From Paraescarpia echinospica (lineage: Eukaryota; Annelida; Polychaeta; Sabellida; Siboglinidae): a DNA stretch of 64,000 bases. Under the pieces are notes generated by a model, which searched no databases, was not told the origin of the DNA, and saw only the letters and a program-made list of their open reading frames with translations. Position 1 is the stretch's first letter. Every line of letters begins with the position of its first letter. Positions 1 to 15,408 of this stretch are shown piece after piece. The position numbers were made by a program, and so were the translations under genes. The stretch lies in NCBI GenBank assembly GCA_020002185.1, contig CM034533.1, forward strand, positions 69,755,888-69,819,887, read 5' to 3'.

Positions 1-181
1 TCACGACTAACAACATCATCGTAATCTCCATCATCATCGTCGTCATAATCATCTTCGTCGTTGTTAGTATATTCCTGGACGTTATTACAGTACATGTCGA
101 TTAGTACATTGCTAACATTGTAACAAACGATCCAAAATTATTCATTCTTTGGATGGGTGATACGGACATGGTATGTGGCAG
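1..181. other. Intronic or 5' sequence
   Basis: The first ~70 bases are a degenerate (ATC/GTC)n trinucleotide tract. The remainder is AT-rich and ends in the acceptor of the first exon. No coding signal seen. Confidence 0.5.
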
Positions 182-349
182 GAGGGACAGGGTGTGGAGA
201 ACGGGGCTGCAACTGTAGCGTGTTGGACGACAAGACACGGTCCGTCGGCGGCCAGCTGCTCGACAAGTCATCGCTGCCCGTGAGCGCCGTGAGGCTGGCA
301 GCTTCCGCCGGCCAGCGTTGTCTGCGGGTAGACGAATTCCGCTGTTACA
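182..349 (+). CDS. Exon: C-terminal part of fibrinogen-like module 1
   Basis: Starts after the AG at 180-181 and ends at a GTAAGT donor in phase 1. It encodes a Cys-rich stretch with GCNCSVLDD followed by a segment of the 'G-x-L-x-x-K-x-x-LPV' type ([14 protein letters not shown]) and ends in RCY. The same pattern recurs at the end of the modules on 3592-3922 and 7752-7918, and matches the CNCD...LPV region of contactin-associated proteins. The N-terminal part of this module must lie upstream of the window. Confidence 0.65.
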
Positions 350-1135
350 GTAAGTACGGACAGTCGGGCGGCATAACCAAGATAGCCAGACAATACAATA
401 ATGGTTTTATGACAATGAAATGTAATTTTACGTGAGCCATTTTGAATTTCAAGATGGCGGCCTACGCTTGCATAATCTCAGATGGCCCTATATATGAAAA
501 CGATCTTTAGATTTTATTCTACATATCTACCGAATTTCATGCTTTTATTAACTTATGCACAACTATATGACATTTTGAACTATGCCGCCTTACTAAGAAG
601 TATTGTGCATACATTTTGTAATAAAAGCACCCAATTTGGCATATATGTAGACACTTATATTATGAACAGATTAGGATATTGAGCCATCGCAGATTTGACC
701 CTCAGAGTCTCATGTGCTAATTTTATTTGTCTTATGTAATTAACCGATTCATTGCATCGTGTAGTCTAACGACACGTAACATATATGTAGATACATAATC
801 ATACATAAAATTAATACTAACGTAATTAATGGTCGTGTGTAATACATTTTTGATATGCCACCTTCCCGATTAAGGCCCGTGTCACTGACACATTGTATCC
901 ATGCCTTGTAGCCGTCTACAAGAGCTGTGAGGAGATTCGACTTAACCGAGCCAAATACAATCCAAACCGAAACAACATCTACGCCGTCGACCCAGACCAG
1001 TCCGGTGGTTTCGATGTATTCGGCGCCCATTGTGACTACCGCACGGATAGAACAATGGGTATCTCGGTGGTGAGTAGAACATATCCCATGGATAGAACAA
1101 TGGGTATATACGTTATTGTGACGTCACGTCGACGT

Positions 1136-1181
<46 letters not shown>

Positions 1182-2178
1182 GTTTCGCTGTCATCAAAGC
1201 ATGTCAGTTTCGCCGCCGTTTATAAATGGGTGGAGCTTTTAACATGAAATCAAGAAATGGTGAAGCGCGCATGTCTGAACCCATGCAGATGAGAAAAACA
1301 GCGCCGCATTCGGAAGATTGGTGTACTGAGTACCCGCTGCCAACGTCGTTCGGAACCGTACAGAACACCGAAAACGGCACGATTGTAGGTCCGTTTATAT
1401 GTGTTATAAACACGGTTATAGGGAAATCTAGATGACGCTAGAATAACAGAAAGCGCATCCTTTCAAATTATACCAAGATCGTCGAGATAGAACGAGCCGT
1501 GAGGATGCTAGCGCCCGTAGAATTTCATGTTTTGGACGTGTTATGAGTTCATTTTTCGCTAGCTGATCTATTTTTGGTAGTACTTATATATAAATGACGA
1601 AATATATAAGCGATGTATAGTGAGTGCACAGATGCGATCTTATGACTTCAATGTCAGTGCCTGAGATAATTGAACTAACAAATGGTTAATTTCACTGCAA
1701 TCGGAATTAAGGTTAGTCGATGTTCAGTTTGATAAGTATGATACCGTGACATGTACTCATAGAGTCGTAGCAGTTTACACTGTCCTGCAGGTTTTTGTGA
1801 TATATGTTTTTCTACAACAGTTTAATTGTCACATCTTTCGTGGATCAACATTTAGAGATGTTTTGGTTTTTATATCATTGCAATTAATACGATTCACGAT
1901 GTGTCGGTGGGGAAACGGAATACAATGATACCATACGATCGTTGATCACAGATGGACACTGGCAAGTCAAAACCCAACAAGATCCCCGTTTCTAAACCAG
2001 GATCTCTGACCACCAACATGATCTATCAGGGCTACGACAACTACAGGCAACTGCACGGTTTGACCAAGGTGTCTGCCTACTGTGCTCAGGTGAGTGAAAG
2101 AAAGAAAGAGATATGTGTACTAGAACAAGGTGTTGCCTGTAGCGCCCATGTGAGTAAGAGAGAGAGGGGGAGAGGAAG

Positions 2179-2237
<59 letters not shown>

Positions 2238-5159
2238 GAGAGAGAGAGAGGGAGAGAGAGAGAGAGAGGCAGAGAGAGGCAGAGAGGCAGAGGCAGAGGC
2301 AGAGGCAGAGAGCAGAGGCAGAGCAGAGAGGCAGGCGAGAGGCAGAGAGGCAGAGAGGCAGAGAGGCAGAGAGGAGGAGAGAGAGTGTAGAGAGAGAGAG
2401 CGAAGAGGGATTGAGTTAGAGGAGGAGGGAGCGAGAGAGAGAGAGAGAGAGCGAAGAGGGATTGAGTTAGAGGAGGAGGGAGCGAGAGAGGGAAAGAGGG
2501 AGAGAGGGAGGTGTACGCTAGACCGATGTGTGGGCCTCCTACGCCCAGGTGACAGACGGAGAGAGGTCGATGTGTAAGGCTAAGGTGTGTCTGCCTGTTT
2601 TACACACGTCGGTGAGACGGGGAGAGGTCGGCATTTTATAGAAAGCCGAAAAACAATCACTGCTATTTGCATTTGTGCAATGTCTAACTTCACTTTAGCA
2701 ACATACCAACTTACAATCGACTGCATACACATTTCTTATCTTATTTCACGAATAACAAATCAAATAAATATATAATTTAAAATATAATCAGACTGGCAGA
2801 GGTGAGAACTATTATAATACATTGTGGAATCGTGGGAAACACTTGTTTATACACGTAGCTGCGTTCTAGCTTCTTCTGCTTCCTCTTCTTCTGCTTCCTC
2901 TTCTTCTGCTTCCTCTTCTTCTGCTTCCTCTTGTTCTGCTTCCTATTCTTCTGCTTCCTCTTATTCTGCTTTCTCCTCTTCTTCTTCTGCTTCCTCTTCT
3001 TCTGCTTCCTCCTCTTCTGCTTCCTCTTCTTCTGCTTCCTCTTCTTCTGCTTCCTCTTCTGCTTCCTCTTCTTCTGCTTCCTCTTCTTCTGCTTCCTCTT
3101 CTTCTGCTTCCTCTTCTTCTGCTTCCTCTTCTTCTGCTTTCTCTTCTTCTGTTTCCTCTTCTTCTGTTTCCTCTTCTTCTGGTTCCTCTTCTTAAGCTTC
3201 CTCTTCTTCTGCTTCCTCTTCTTCTGCTTCCTCTTCTTCTGCGTCCTCTTCTTCTGCTTCCTCTTCTTCTGCTTCCTCTTCTTCTGCTTCACCTTCTTCT
3301 GCTTCCTCTTCTTCTGCTTCCTCTTCTTCTGCTTCTTCTTCCTGTTTACCAACCAATTTCACAATTTTGAAGATCATTGTTGGTTTCAGCGTGTACTCAT
3401 CGGAGTAGTAGATAAACAAAGTAGTAGCTAGCATAGGTCTAGTTATTTGTCATGCAGAACGTACAACTTCAGGTAAACTTATATAGGGTTACTTGTCCGC
3501 CAGGATCTATGACTTCAGGTAACTGTATGTGACTATTTATCATACAGGAGCTATGATTTCAGTTAACCTTGTGTACTTATGTGTCCTACAGGAGCTACTC
3601 CAGGCGTGCGAGCGTCTATCCCTCATCAATGACTTCAGCCCCGCCTACTCCTACTTCTCTGGCTACGACTCGCTGGCCTCCCGCCAGTGGTCCGGGGCAG
3701 ACAACTCCAACACCACGGGGTGCGCTTGCACCCTCGTCGGAACATGCCCGCTGGGTCACACGTGCGTCTGCGATGCAATGTCTGCAGACCGCCACACAGA
3801 GGGTAGCTTTGTGACTAACAAGGAAAAGCTGCCTATCTCAAGTGTTACTTTTGGGGGCGCAACAGCACAAAGTTACGGAACGTACACAGTTGGAGATTTC
3901 AGCTGCGCTCCAAAACCATTTAGTGAGTGTCTGTGAATCTAATTTATCTCTTTAGTTTTATAATATTTGTATACTTTAATGGGGGTATTACACTTGGAGT
4001 ACAATGAACTACAAAGTCAATTCTTGGGAGAAGATTGAGAGTAGTGTTCGGCGATTAATTTGTGTGTGGATTAACTTAGAGAAGGGGACATTTATAGGAA
4101 GTAAGCGTCTCTCAAATAATAATTAGTGCAATATTTCATTACAATGAAGAACTACCTGTTGTGTTTTAGAAAGCGTCTTTATTTCTACGATGAACATATT
4201 CATAAACCTGTTTTAAGATATAACCATAATAATATTAAGTATTTGTTTAGTTTAAGCTACTGAGAAAATATACTGCTAAGTTAAAATAAATGTTTTCTCG
4301 ACACGTTACAAGTTTTCAATACTTCAAATAATATCACCTTCCACATGTTTTCCTCTGCTCGAACCCCATGTTACGTGTGCAACGATATGTACGTGGCCTA
4401 TTCAAGGTTTACCCAAGACGTGCCACGAGGCCAGACAACTCGGCTACTCGACGGGCGAGGTTCTCATCTGGCCTCACGTCTCTGTCGATCCTTTCCTCGT
4501 CTACTGCAACATGGAACTCGTACGAAATTACGGCAAGTTACACTTTTTTGGCGTTATAGTAAATGATTAGTGTATTAATTGTATTAATATTCGCTCATCT
4601 GCAACACTAATAACTAGAAATATAAAATAAATTAATTTATAACTTGATTGAATGTTTTCTAGCAGTAAACGTGAAATAAATGTATTACCTTGTTCTTTCA
4701 TGACCATTTTATCATAAGTCGGTTTTCATAATTCAGCAAGAAAACTTCTTCTGTATCTCACGTTCTGGTTTGCGTGTTGTGAATCTTCACATATAGTGTT
4801 ATTGGAACACAAATATTGGGCTCCTCGACAGCGTTAACATACATACATGCACAACGGGAACTATTCATAAATAGCATTGTCGGTCTATACAGTCCTTTCG
4901 CTGGAATTGTTTATGTCGTATGTACAATATTAACACGTATGACGTCACTGCTGTCTTAACGCAGGCGTGACAATCGTGCAGACGACACTGAAGGCAAACA
5001 CAACAGCAACAGCGAGGATGACGATACACTACAGACAGGCGTCGTATGCCCAGATGAAGGCCCTCGTCAACGCTGCTTCATTCTGCTACATGCCCCTTAG
5101 ATACGACTGTATTGCTACACAGGTATTTCAACATGCATCAGACGTTGCACCGTACTGAA

Positions 5160-5250
<91 letters not shown>

Positions 5251-8200
5251 CCGAACTTTTGAACGTGTATGCGAATATACATTTTGTGGTCGTATTATAT
5301 CTTATTCAGATGAGACGATGCTGTGTTTCTCAAGTCATCACAGGTAGACCCCAATCTATATTTCCGTATCTTGATACTCAGCTGTACACAGGGAAATGAC
5401 ACTGACGCTCTGTTTGTTGCGTGTATTGACAGTTCATGGGCGACGCACCAGCGAACAACTACTTCCTTGGTCAAGATGGCGGCAAGTGGCACCACTTCGG
5501 CAGTAGCACAGACCAGAAGCGGTGCAGTTGTGGTGCCGCGCGGCGGTGTGGCGGCCATGACGGTCGCACTAACATGATGCGTCGGTGAGAATAACCTTAT
5601 TGCTCTCTTCCTTGTTCCCATTTGTACAGGGCTGGGGGGCAGTCAGGTATAATATTGCCGAATCACTCGCTGTGGTTTTCTTTCAACATTTTTCTGTCTA
5701 TCGTTCCCTCTCTCCATCTTTAATCCTCCCCTGATCTTCTCAAGTCCCTCCTCACGCAGTTTTCCCATCTAAGCTGAGGCTTCTCCTTTTCATGTGTCCA
5801 TTATGTTGTTCTGCCTCTGCTCTCTCTGCCCTCTCTGATCTCTCTGCTCTCTGCCCTCTCTGTTCCCTCTGCTCTCTCTGATCTCTCTGCTCTATCTCCT
5901 CTCTCTCCGCTCTCTCTTCCCTCTCTGCTCTCTCTGCTCTCTCTGCCCTCTCTGCCCTCTCTGCTCTCTCTCTGCTATCTCTCTCTGCTCTCTCTGCCCT
6001 CTCTGCCCTCTCTGCTCTTTCTACCCTCTCTGCTCTCTCTGCCCTCTCTGCTCTCTCTGTCCTCTCTGCTCTTTCTGCCCTCTGTGCCCTCTCTGCCCTC
6101 TCTGCTCTCTCTGCCCTCTCTACCTTCTCTACCCTCTCCGCTCTATCTGCTCTCTCTGCTCTCTCTGCCCTCGTTGCCCTCTCTGCCCTTTCTGCCCTCT
6201 CTGCCCTCTCTGCTCTCTCTGCTCTCTCTCTGCTCTCTCTGCTCTCTCTGCTCTCCCTGCTCTCTCTGCTCTCTCTCTGCTCTCTCTGCTCTCTCTGATC
6301 TCTCTGCTCTATCTGCTCTCTCTGCCCTCTCTGCCCTCTCTGCTCTCTCTGCTCTCTCTGCCCTCTCTGCCCTCTGTGCTCTCTCTGTTCTCTCTGTTCT
6401 CTCTCTGCCCTCTCTGCTCGCTCTGCTCTCTCTCTGCTCTCTCTGCTCTCTCTGCCCTCTCTGCTCTCTCTGCCCTCTCTGCCCTCTCTGCTCTCTCTGC
6501 TCTCTCTGCCCTCTCTGCCCTCTCTGCTCTCTCTCTCTGCTCCCTCTGCTCTCTCTCTCTGCTCTCTCTGCTCTCTGCTCTCTCTGCTCTCTCTGCTATT
6601 TTGTCTGCATCCATCCTTGCCAAATGGCCAGCCCAACTCATCCTGCTTCTCAGTAATCATCCTGTTATCCTACGTTGCATTCCAACCCTTTTCTCAGGTG
6701 AAACCCTCGTGAGAATACACTCGATATTAATTAATGTTTCCGATACTAGTTAATGGTTCACAACATGTCAGCTGGTTATAACCTCTAAGCATCTGAACTA
6801 CACCACCATGTTCGCAAAAAAATAGAAACCACATGAAACTAATGTATATTATAATAAATTTCATACTATGGTTACGTAGTTCAAAACCGTAAACATGTTT
6901 CAGTCATCATGAATGCTCAATTCTGACACCATTTTCAGAAAACATCAATATATTGCCATAACCCACAAACAAAATCCAGGCATCTCATTCAATTCTAACA
7001 CCTAATTCGTACCGACCTAAATTCTAGTTATATAGATACTATTAGTGGCACACGTGGAGTAATAGCAACGTCCACCATGCAATACTAGGTGTACCATGTA
7101 TAATTAAATTTAAACTTGTAAATGTGATGTTGGATAATGCCTACCATTATGTTTATTGTTCATATGTGATTGGTTTAATTAAAAACGTAAATCTCCAAAA
7201 AAATAATAGGCCCTGCATTGAAATGTTGTAACACCTAAACATAAAATAAAAGCCTGCTGGTTGTAGCTTGGCTGTCCATGTTTGACTTCGCTTTTTATTT
7301 TCTCGAATTATTATGTAAGTTCTAGCGTGTTAAGTTAAACAAATCAGAAAACTCATACATGTGTTGTCAAGAAATGTGCCTAGGAAGGACGAGTAGCCAT
7401 TTCAACATTAATATGTTCAAAAAATTGTTTCGCGTGTGTTTTCATCCCATGTGGGGATTCCCGTAAGATAACTAATTTTGGATACACGAATGTAACGAAC
7501 AGTTACTTATAAAGGTAAGGGTTGAGAGTTCTGTCAGAAACATCTTTTGAATACCGTTTCAGTGTTAGCAAATTTCAAAACGAAAAAAAGGAACATTTTT
7601 CGTTTTTTGTTTTCAAATTAAACTTTTTGAAATTTGCAAAGAAAGAAAGGAAAAAGACGGCGTATACTCGGAGCATGGGCCTGTTCGTCATATGATTGGA
7701 TAATCGTACGTTGACCAGATAAGCGCAGTGCTGTTGACTTGATGTTAACAGGAATTGCAACTGCGACGTGGGCGATAATGAGTGGCGGAGAGACGCCGGC
7801 ATCCTGACTAACAAGAGAGCGTTGCCTCTGAGAGAGTTTGTGTTCGACCTTGGAAGTAATGTGAACGCGTCAGCCCTGCTCACGCTCGGATTCCTTTATT
7901 GCATCAACAAGAAACACGGTGTGTGTAGTGTGCGCGTGTGCGCGTATGCGCGTGTGTGTATGTTTGTGCGTGGTGAATGTGCGTGTGTGTGTGGATGTGT
8001 GTGGGGGTGTGTAGGTGTGTGGGTGTATATATGTTTGTTAGTGTTTTATTGTGCGAGTCTGCGTTTATGTGTGCGTGCGTGCTTGTTTGCGTGTGTGCGC
8101 ATGTGTGCGCACGTGTGCGCATGTGCGCGCTTGTGCGTGTGTGCTTGTGTGCATCTGACGTCATTTCAATAATGACCTCTTACCAACTATAATATTTATA

Positions 8201-11200
8201 TTATTAATTCATGAACAATATATAAATGTATGTATGCTCGGCTACATGTCATATCCTAACATTAACCTACAATATAATATTTTAATATATTTCACAAAAT
8301 TGACCCTGCGAGAACAGACGCCAGTTGTGAAAAATGAGTGAATGTTGACATTATAGACTTCAACGAGTGCCTGCTGGGGTTCCATGACTGTCACTTGCGG
8401 GCGGACTGCGTCAACAAGGCGGGCCACTTCGAGTGCGTGTGTCGTGCCGGGTGGCGAGCCCTGGGCGTGCCTCACGAGTGGGCAAACGGACGCCAGTGTT
8501 TCGGTGAGTACACACACAGTTCCACAGACAGACATGAATACGCAGAAAATGCATTAGCCAGGACATCATAAAGATGGTTCACTATACTTCCAATTTCTAT
8601 TGACTTTTTAACAATTGTTTTAACAATTTTTTTATCATATGGACATTTTAATTATTTATTAATTTAATTTATGTATATATTGATTTATGTTACTTATAAA
8701 AAGGAACTGACATGGTACATTTTGTAGAGTGGCACAAGGTAAACAGACGCAAACCACATCACGCCAGCCACGCCAAAGTGCACCTGTTATGATTAGCCAT
8801 ACTTGCAACTTTACGTAGTAGCCTAGACGTCAAGACGTTCCGTGATAATGCCACATTCGAATGAGTGTCCTTCCAGAGATCAACAGTTGTGTTTACTAAG
8901 ACAACGAAAGACGTGTATATCGAACACAGACCCTCCGTCATACACCTGTATATGTATTAGTGTCCACGATACGTATAAGGCGTTTCATAATAGCATTGGT
9001 ATTTCGGGCTAGAAGTTCTTAAGACATCAAAAGGAAAACACATCATTTGTTTACGACCCTGTACAAATCCACGCACAAGAAAGGCAAAAAATCTTCGCCG
9101 CCCGATCCAATTTTTAGCTGTCAAATTATGGGAAGTAGTTGTTTCTCATATTGGTCTGAAGAAATTGTCGGAGCCATCTTCTCAAAACAAAATCACCAAA
9201 ATAATCTACAAAATTAATGTTCACATTCCCCAAACTATATATAAAAAAAAAACTATTGATCTATCCATCATTCCATCCACACATACATTATTATATGATG
9301 TCCTACAAAGCTAACCTAACATTTCAGACCATATAAAAGAAAACAACCATGTTATTCAGAATGATCTTAGCTGCGATTTTATACCACACAACGTGGATCC
9401 TCTGAATGTGTTTCTTCTGTCAGATGATGACGAATGTGCCTTGAACAAGTGTCCGTTCACGGCGACATGTGTCAACACACCTGGTTCCTTCGTGTGTCAC
9501 TGTAAGCCGGGCTTCCGACACATCTCGCCCACCGAGTGTGAAGGTACGAGTGGAACCATCGGGACCGTAGACATGTAGCACACAAAATAGGCTGACCAAC
9601 ATGAATGTATGATGTACGTTGAGGAACTGAAATATAAAACAATACACAATCATGTTATAAACTGACATTCGAACAAAGGAATCACACACGACGCACTCAT
9701 ATGTCATCTCGGAATACATTAAAGAGAAATAATCAAAGTTTTAGTGTTCCTTTTTCGAAAATATATTAATATTTAAATAACTGTTTTGAACACACATAAG
9801 CACGCGCACGCACACACGCATGCACGCACGCACCCACACACACACGGTTGCTGTAGTGTAAAACGGTAAGAATGATGAAGTGTGTAATTTATTCACTTGC
9901 AGACACGAACGAGTGCGCCGAATCAACCCACCTGTGCGATCTCAATGCCAACTGCCACAACACGTTCGGCGGCTACTTCTGCACGTGTCGGGACAGTTAC
10001 CGGGGCGACGGCTTCACGTGCGAAGGTAAACGACGCCGAAAAGCAGTTATTCTTATAGCGGTTGCTGGAAACGTGAATTTGTCAATAGTTTCCCTGTGGT
10101 TACTGTTGAACACCCAATATTCATCCATTGTATTTTGTACATGGCGTCTCTGGTAGCCCGTTATTTTGCCCACTTGTCAGACGAAAGGACTCACAACTCA
10201 CGTCCCATCTAATCTGATGTAATTCTCTTGCAGTGTTTTCTATATCGAATTAAAAGCAGGGAAAGACAACGTGTGTCTATGAATGGTCTCTCATGAAACA
10301 AAGCATGGAAAGACAACGTGTGTCTATGAATTGTCTCTCATGAAACGAAGCATGGAAAGACAACGTGTGTCTATGAATGGTCTCTCATGAAACAAAGCAT
10401 GGAAAGATAACGTGTGTCTATGAATGGTCTCTCGTGAAACAAAGCATGGAAAGACAACGTGTGTCTATGAATGGTCTCTCGTGAAACAAAGCATGGAAAG
10501 ACAACGTGTGTCTATGAATGGTCTCTCATGAAACAAAGCATGGAAAGACAACGTGTGTCTATGAATGGTCTCTCATGAAACAAAGCAGGGAAAGACAACG
10601 TGTGTCTATGAATGGTCTCTCATGAAACAAAGCATGGAAAGACAACGTGTGTCTATGAATGGTCTCTCATGAAACAAAGCATGGAAAGACAACGTGTATC
10701 TATGAATGGTCTCTCATGAAACAAAGCATGGAAAGACAACGTGTGTCTATGAGTGGTCTCTCATGAAACAAAGCATGGAAAGACAACGTGTGTCTATGAA
10801 TGGTCTCTCATGAAACAAAGCAGGGAAAGACAACGTGTGTCTATGAATGGTCTCTCATGAAACAAAGCATGGAAAGACAAAGTGTGTCTATGAATGGTCT
10901 CTCGTGAAACAAAGCATGGAAAGACAACGTGTGTCTATGAATGGTCTCTCATGAAACAAAGCATGGAAAGACAACGTATGTCTATGAATGGTCTCTCATG
11001 AAACAAAACACGGAAAGACAGCGTATGTCTATGAATGGTCTCTCATGAAACAAAGCAGGGAAAGACAACGTATGTCTATGAATGGTCTCTCATGAAACAA
11101 AACACGGAAAGACAACGTGTGTCTATGAATGGTCTCTCGTGAAACAAAACACGGGAAGACAACGTATGTCTATGAATGGTCTCTCATGAAACAAAGCAGG

Positions 11201-13108
11201 GAAAGACAACGTGTGTCTATGAATGGTCTCTCATGAAACAAAGCAGGGAAAGACAACGTATGTCCATGAATGGTCTCTCGTGAAACAAAGCAGGGAAAGA
11301 CAACGTATATCTATGAATGGTCTCTCATGAAACAAAACACGGAACGACAACGTGTGTCTATGAATGGTCTCTCGTGAAACAAAACACGGAAAGACAACGT
11401 ATGTCTATGAATGGTCTCTCATGAAACAAAGCAGGGAAAGACAACGTATGTCTATGAATGGTCTCTGATGAAACAAAACACGGAAAGACAGCGTGTCTAT
11501 GAATGGTCTCTCATGAAACAAAACACGGAAAGACAGCGTGTCTATGTGTGAATAATTGTGTGAATAATTATTTCACTTGAAACAAAGCACGGAAAGACAA
11601 CATGTGTCTCTACGATTTATCTAATTACCTATCTTAAAATAAAGCAAGGGAATATAATATGTCTCTGTAAATTATCTCTCTTGAAATAAATCAAGGGAAC
11701 ACAACGTGTCTCTGCGAATGGGCTCTCTCGAAACAAAGCACCGAAAGACAACCTTTCTCAACGAATCTTTAAACAAAGCACAGAAAAACACCGTGTCTCT
11801 ATGAAAGGTCTCCTTTGAAATAAAGTGCAGACTTCAACGTGTCTCTACCAGACATGTTAACAAATGCAAGTCAACGTATTTGAATGCAAATGTTTCACTT
11901 GACTTAAACGCAAATGCCATTTTCCAGGAACACATTCAAATGCAAATGTTTTAGTTACACATTTGCACATGCATTTGAATTAATTTCAAATGTGTTGGCT
12001 TTATATTAACGTTTTGTTTTATTTGGAGAAAGAATGCAAAGTATACAAACACTTTATTAATACATATAATAAATACAGTAATACGTGATTATTTTCGATT
12101 CTATGTTTGATTAAGAGCCTAACAGCACAAATGGATGTTTGTTCTGAAACAATATAGACAATTAAGAAAAATAAGCTGAGACCAATCAATCAATCAATCA
12201 ATTGAAATTTATTTTCCATGTCACATCAACAGCACAATACATCAGCTTTAACCGGAGCAGTGCTCGAACAAGTACTCCAAAAAAGTAACTAAGTAAAAGT
12301 AACTCCCCAAAAAGGGTATCACATAAGTCAGAGTATTTCACATTATGAAAATGGTCACAGATCAGCTTTATTTCCAAATGCAATGCGCGTTTGCTCTTAA
12401 ATCAATAGTACATAACTGCATGTTAATATACATGTATATGTAATGTTACATTAAACAAATTACATGAGGACAAGTAAACTAAAACGTATGTGGTTTTAAT
12501 AATATGGTAGACAGAATAAAAAGTAGAATAATTCTAGTTAGTTTATAGGGAACCCGCGGCCCACAAGCGCATATTACGATGCTCGTCTTATTAGTCGTCT
12601 AAAGCTATGCAATGTCAACTACAGGCAAAACCAAAGATGATTATTGTTATGCAGTTGTTGTTGTCTAGGCCGCGTGATTTAAACAATTCCTTTTGTTGTC
12701 CGAGCGGCCTTGGCCCGGTGTCCACGTTCGTGAGAATTAGCTCAGGCCCAGACCGAATGCAATTCACTCGTTGGCTTTATCAGGCCACACAGAATTTCAT
12801 TTGCTTCATTGACATAGAAATCTGGGAGATTGTTTCTACCGTCCGGGGAATCCGGAGATATGGTAGATTTCCGAGAGACTCCGGGGAATCTGTGAGACCC
12901 CACGTGCAACTGCTTAATCACGGCAGTTATAACATAAAAAGTAACTAAAAATATTGAAGCAGAAAGTAAACAAGTACAGACAAATAAACTTCGTTATAAG
13001 TGAATGTAATTCCAGAAAAATATACTTCGTTATAAGTACATTAAACAAATCTACTTAAGTAAATGAACACACACACACACGCACGGACGCACGCACGCAC
13101 GCACGCAC

Positions 13109-13146
<38 letters not shown>

Positions 13147-15376
13147 ACATACGAGGCCGCTCGGATTAATTAGACGAAATATAGCATATTAGGAGACATA
13201 ACTAATAATACTGCTGTACAAAACAATAGTTAGACCTAATTTAGAATATTGTATACAAGCGTGGAGGCCATATCGCAAGAAGGACATAGATATGCTAGAA
13301 AGAGTACAGAGGAGAGCGACTAAAATGATACCAAAACTGAAGGATCGTAGTTACGAAATACGCCTAAAAATGTGGTTTAACAACATTAGAGACCAGGAGA
13401 TTGAGAGGAGATCAGATAGAAGTGTTTAAAATATTGAATGGTTATGAAAATATTGATAGAAATATCTTTTGTCAGTTAAGAAAGATAGAAAGACTAGAGG
13501 ACATGAAGTTATATTAGTAAAGGAGCAATGTAGATTAGATGTAAGAAAGTTCTCATTTTCACATAGGACTGTAAATGAATGGAACAAATTATCTGCTGAT
13601 TGTGTGGATGCTAGTAGTGTGAATATGTTTAAAATTAAAATCGACACATACCCCAGAAGGGTGGGATATACGTAGATAAAAGGGTTGGACTCTCGATAAG
13701 CCAAAAGGTTTCCTTGTCCACCTGCCATCTAGAGTTAATACTCTGGGTGGTAATCTTGTTAAATCATTAGCAGGTTGTAGCCGAATTAAGAAGGCGGCAG
13801 CGAAGAGGAAATAGCATTAATGCCGGTGGGGCCGCGCCAGTGGTGTCGTTGTACCCGCCCCGTCCTATGTATGGCACTCACGTCTAGGCTCACATCTAAT
13901 CGATTCAAAATTCATACTCCAAAGAACACAGGGTTATGGGATGCGCGCAGTAGGTCGGCCAACAATGTCACCCCGTACGGAGAAACGACGGGTACTCTCG
14001 TGTATTGTGCCACAGCGTATTCATGTTTTGTGATGTGTAGTGCAGATAGATATACGTATATTTAACGTGGCCGCAGCTCGTTTGATGCTGGAGTAAAGGG
14101 CGACGGATGCAAAATTATATAACAAGCTGGCAATGTCATATTTGTTATTGCCAAATGGTATGCGTATCAAGCGTACCAAGAGAGTGCATATCAAGCGTAC
14201 CAAGAGAGTGCATATTGTAATGACAGGTGCACAGACACTATTGCTGCACACAAATAGACAATCAGTAAAATATATTTATGAGGGACAAAGTTGTGACTGG
14301 GTGACTCGGAAACGTGGCTTGTTTGCTGATAACACATGTCAGATGTGTGTTTGTATAATAGCTTAATAGTAAGCGCCAACTCTTTATGTATAACTAGATT
14401 ACATAATTACAATAATATACAATGTCGATACCTAGTTATACGTCATAACAAACACACAAAACTGACAGCAAAGGTGGGGGAACCGACCACACGCAGGTGG
14501 AGGAAACCCACCATCTTACGTACATGTATGGCATTTTGTGATTCTAAACAAGGGGAAAGCGTTAGGCACATGTGCACATGTCTCCACCTTAAAACCCCTT
14601 GGAAGATGTACGAAGATGTACTCATAAGTAACAGACAGTATAACAACACTCATATACCCTGTGTACAATTATCATTAGCCAGAATCTCGTAAGACAAAAA
14701 CTGTACTATAGAACATATGTCTATAATTGCAAGAGATATCAGAAAAAACAATGACATCACAGAATACAATATATATACACTGTAACTTAATATAAACCGT
14801 GTATTTAAAATGATATGCAAAAACACACAATGGTAAAAAACACCACCACCAGCCATCTAAATACTCAGGTGAAGACGAGGTAGGAGGATGGGAAAACAAA
14901 TTTCAAAAATCGAGAGCGAATATACCTTTTTAATCCTGAAAATGTCGAAAGAGAGGCTAGACGCTGGGATTGGAAGAGCCAATCCCATGTTTCCATCAGC
15001 CTCATAATTTAGTAAGCTTACCATATACTCCAGAATAGAAGCATTGGTTTTGTTGCCCACATAAATGCCGTTTGAGTTTCATTCAAAATGTGTTTTTATG
15101 CGGGACAACTTTACCAGATAAAGTTGTGATTCGGTGACTCGGAAACGTGGCTTGTTTGCTGATAACACAAGTCAGATGTGTGTTTGTATAATAGCTTAAT
15201 AGTAAGCGCCAACTCTTTATGTAAAACCGGATTACATAACTACAATAATATACAATGTCGATACCTAGTTATACATGTCATAACAAATACACAAAACTTA
15301 CAGCAAAGGTGGGGGAACCAACCATACCAGGCCAATTCTGTAATAACTGTTTCAGAATGGCTCCCACACACACGCA

Positions 15377-15408
<32 letters not shown>

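Noticed and set aside
2777..3434. Long Lys/Gln/Arg-rich and Ser/Ala-rich ORFs
   Set aside because: Entirely within the 12-bp minisatellite; the period is a multiple of three, so frames stay open without selection.
5752..6753. 302-codon Arg/Glu/Ala-rich minus-strand ORF that looks like a coiled coil
   Set aside because: Product of the 9-bp TGC(T/C)CTCTC minisatellite; no non-repeat domain.
10254..11550. CRISPR-like regular array
   Set aside because: Head-to-tail 47-bp units with no unique spacers, in a eukaryotic intron.
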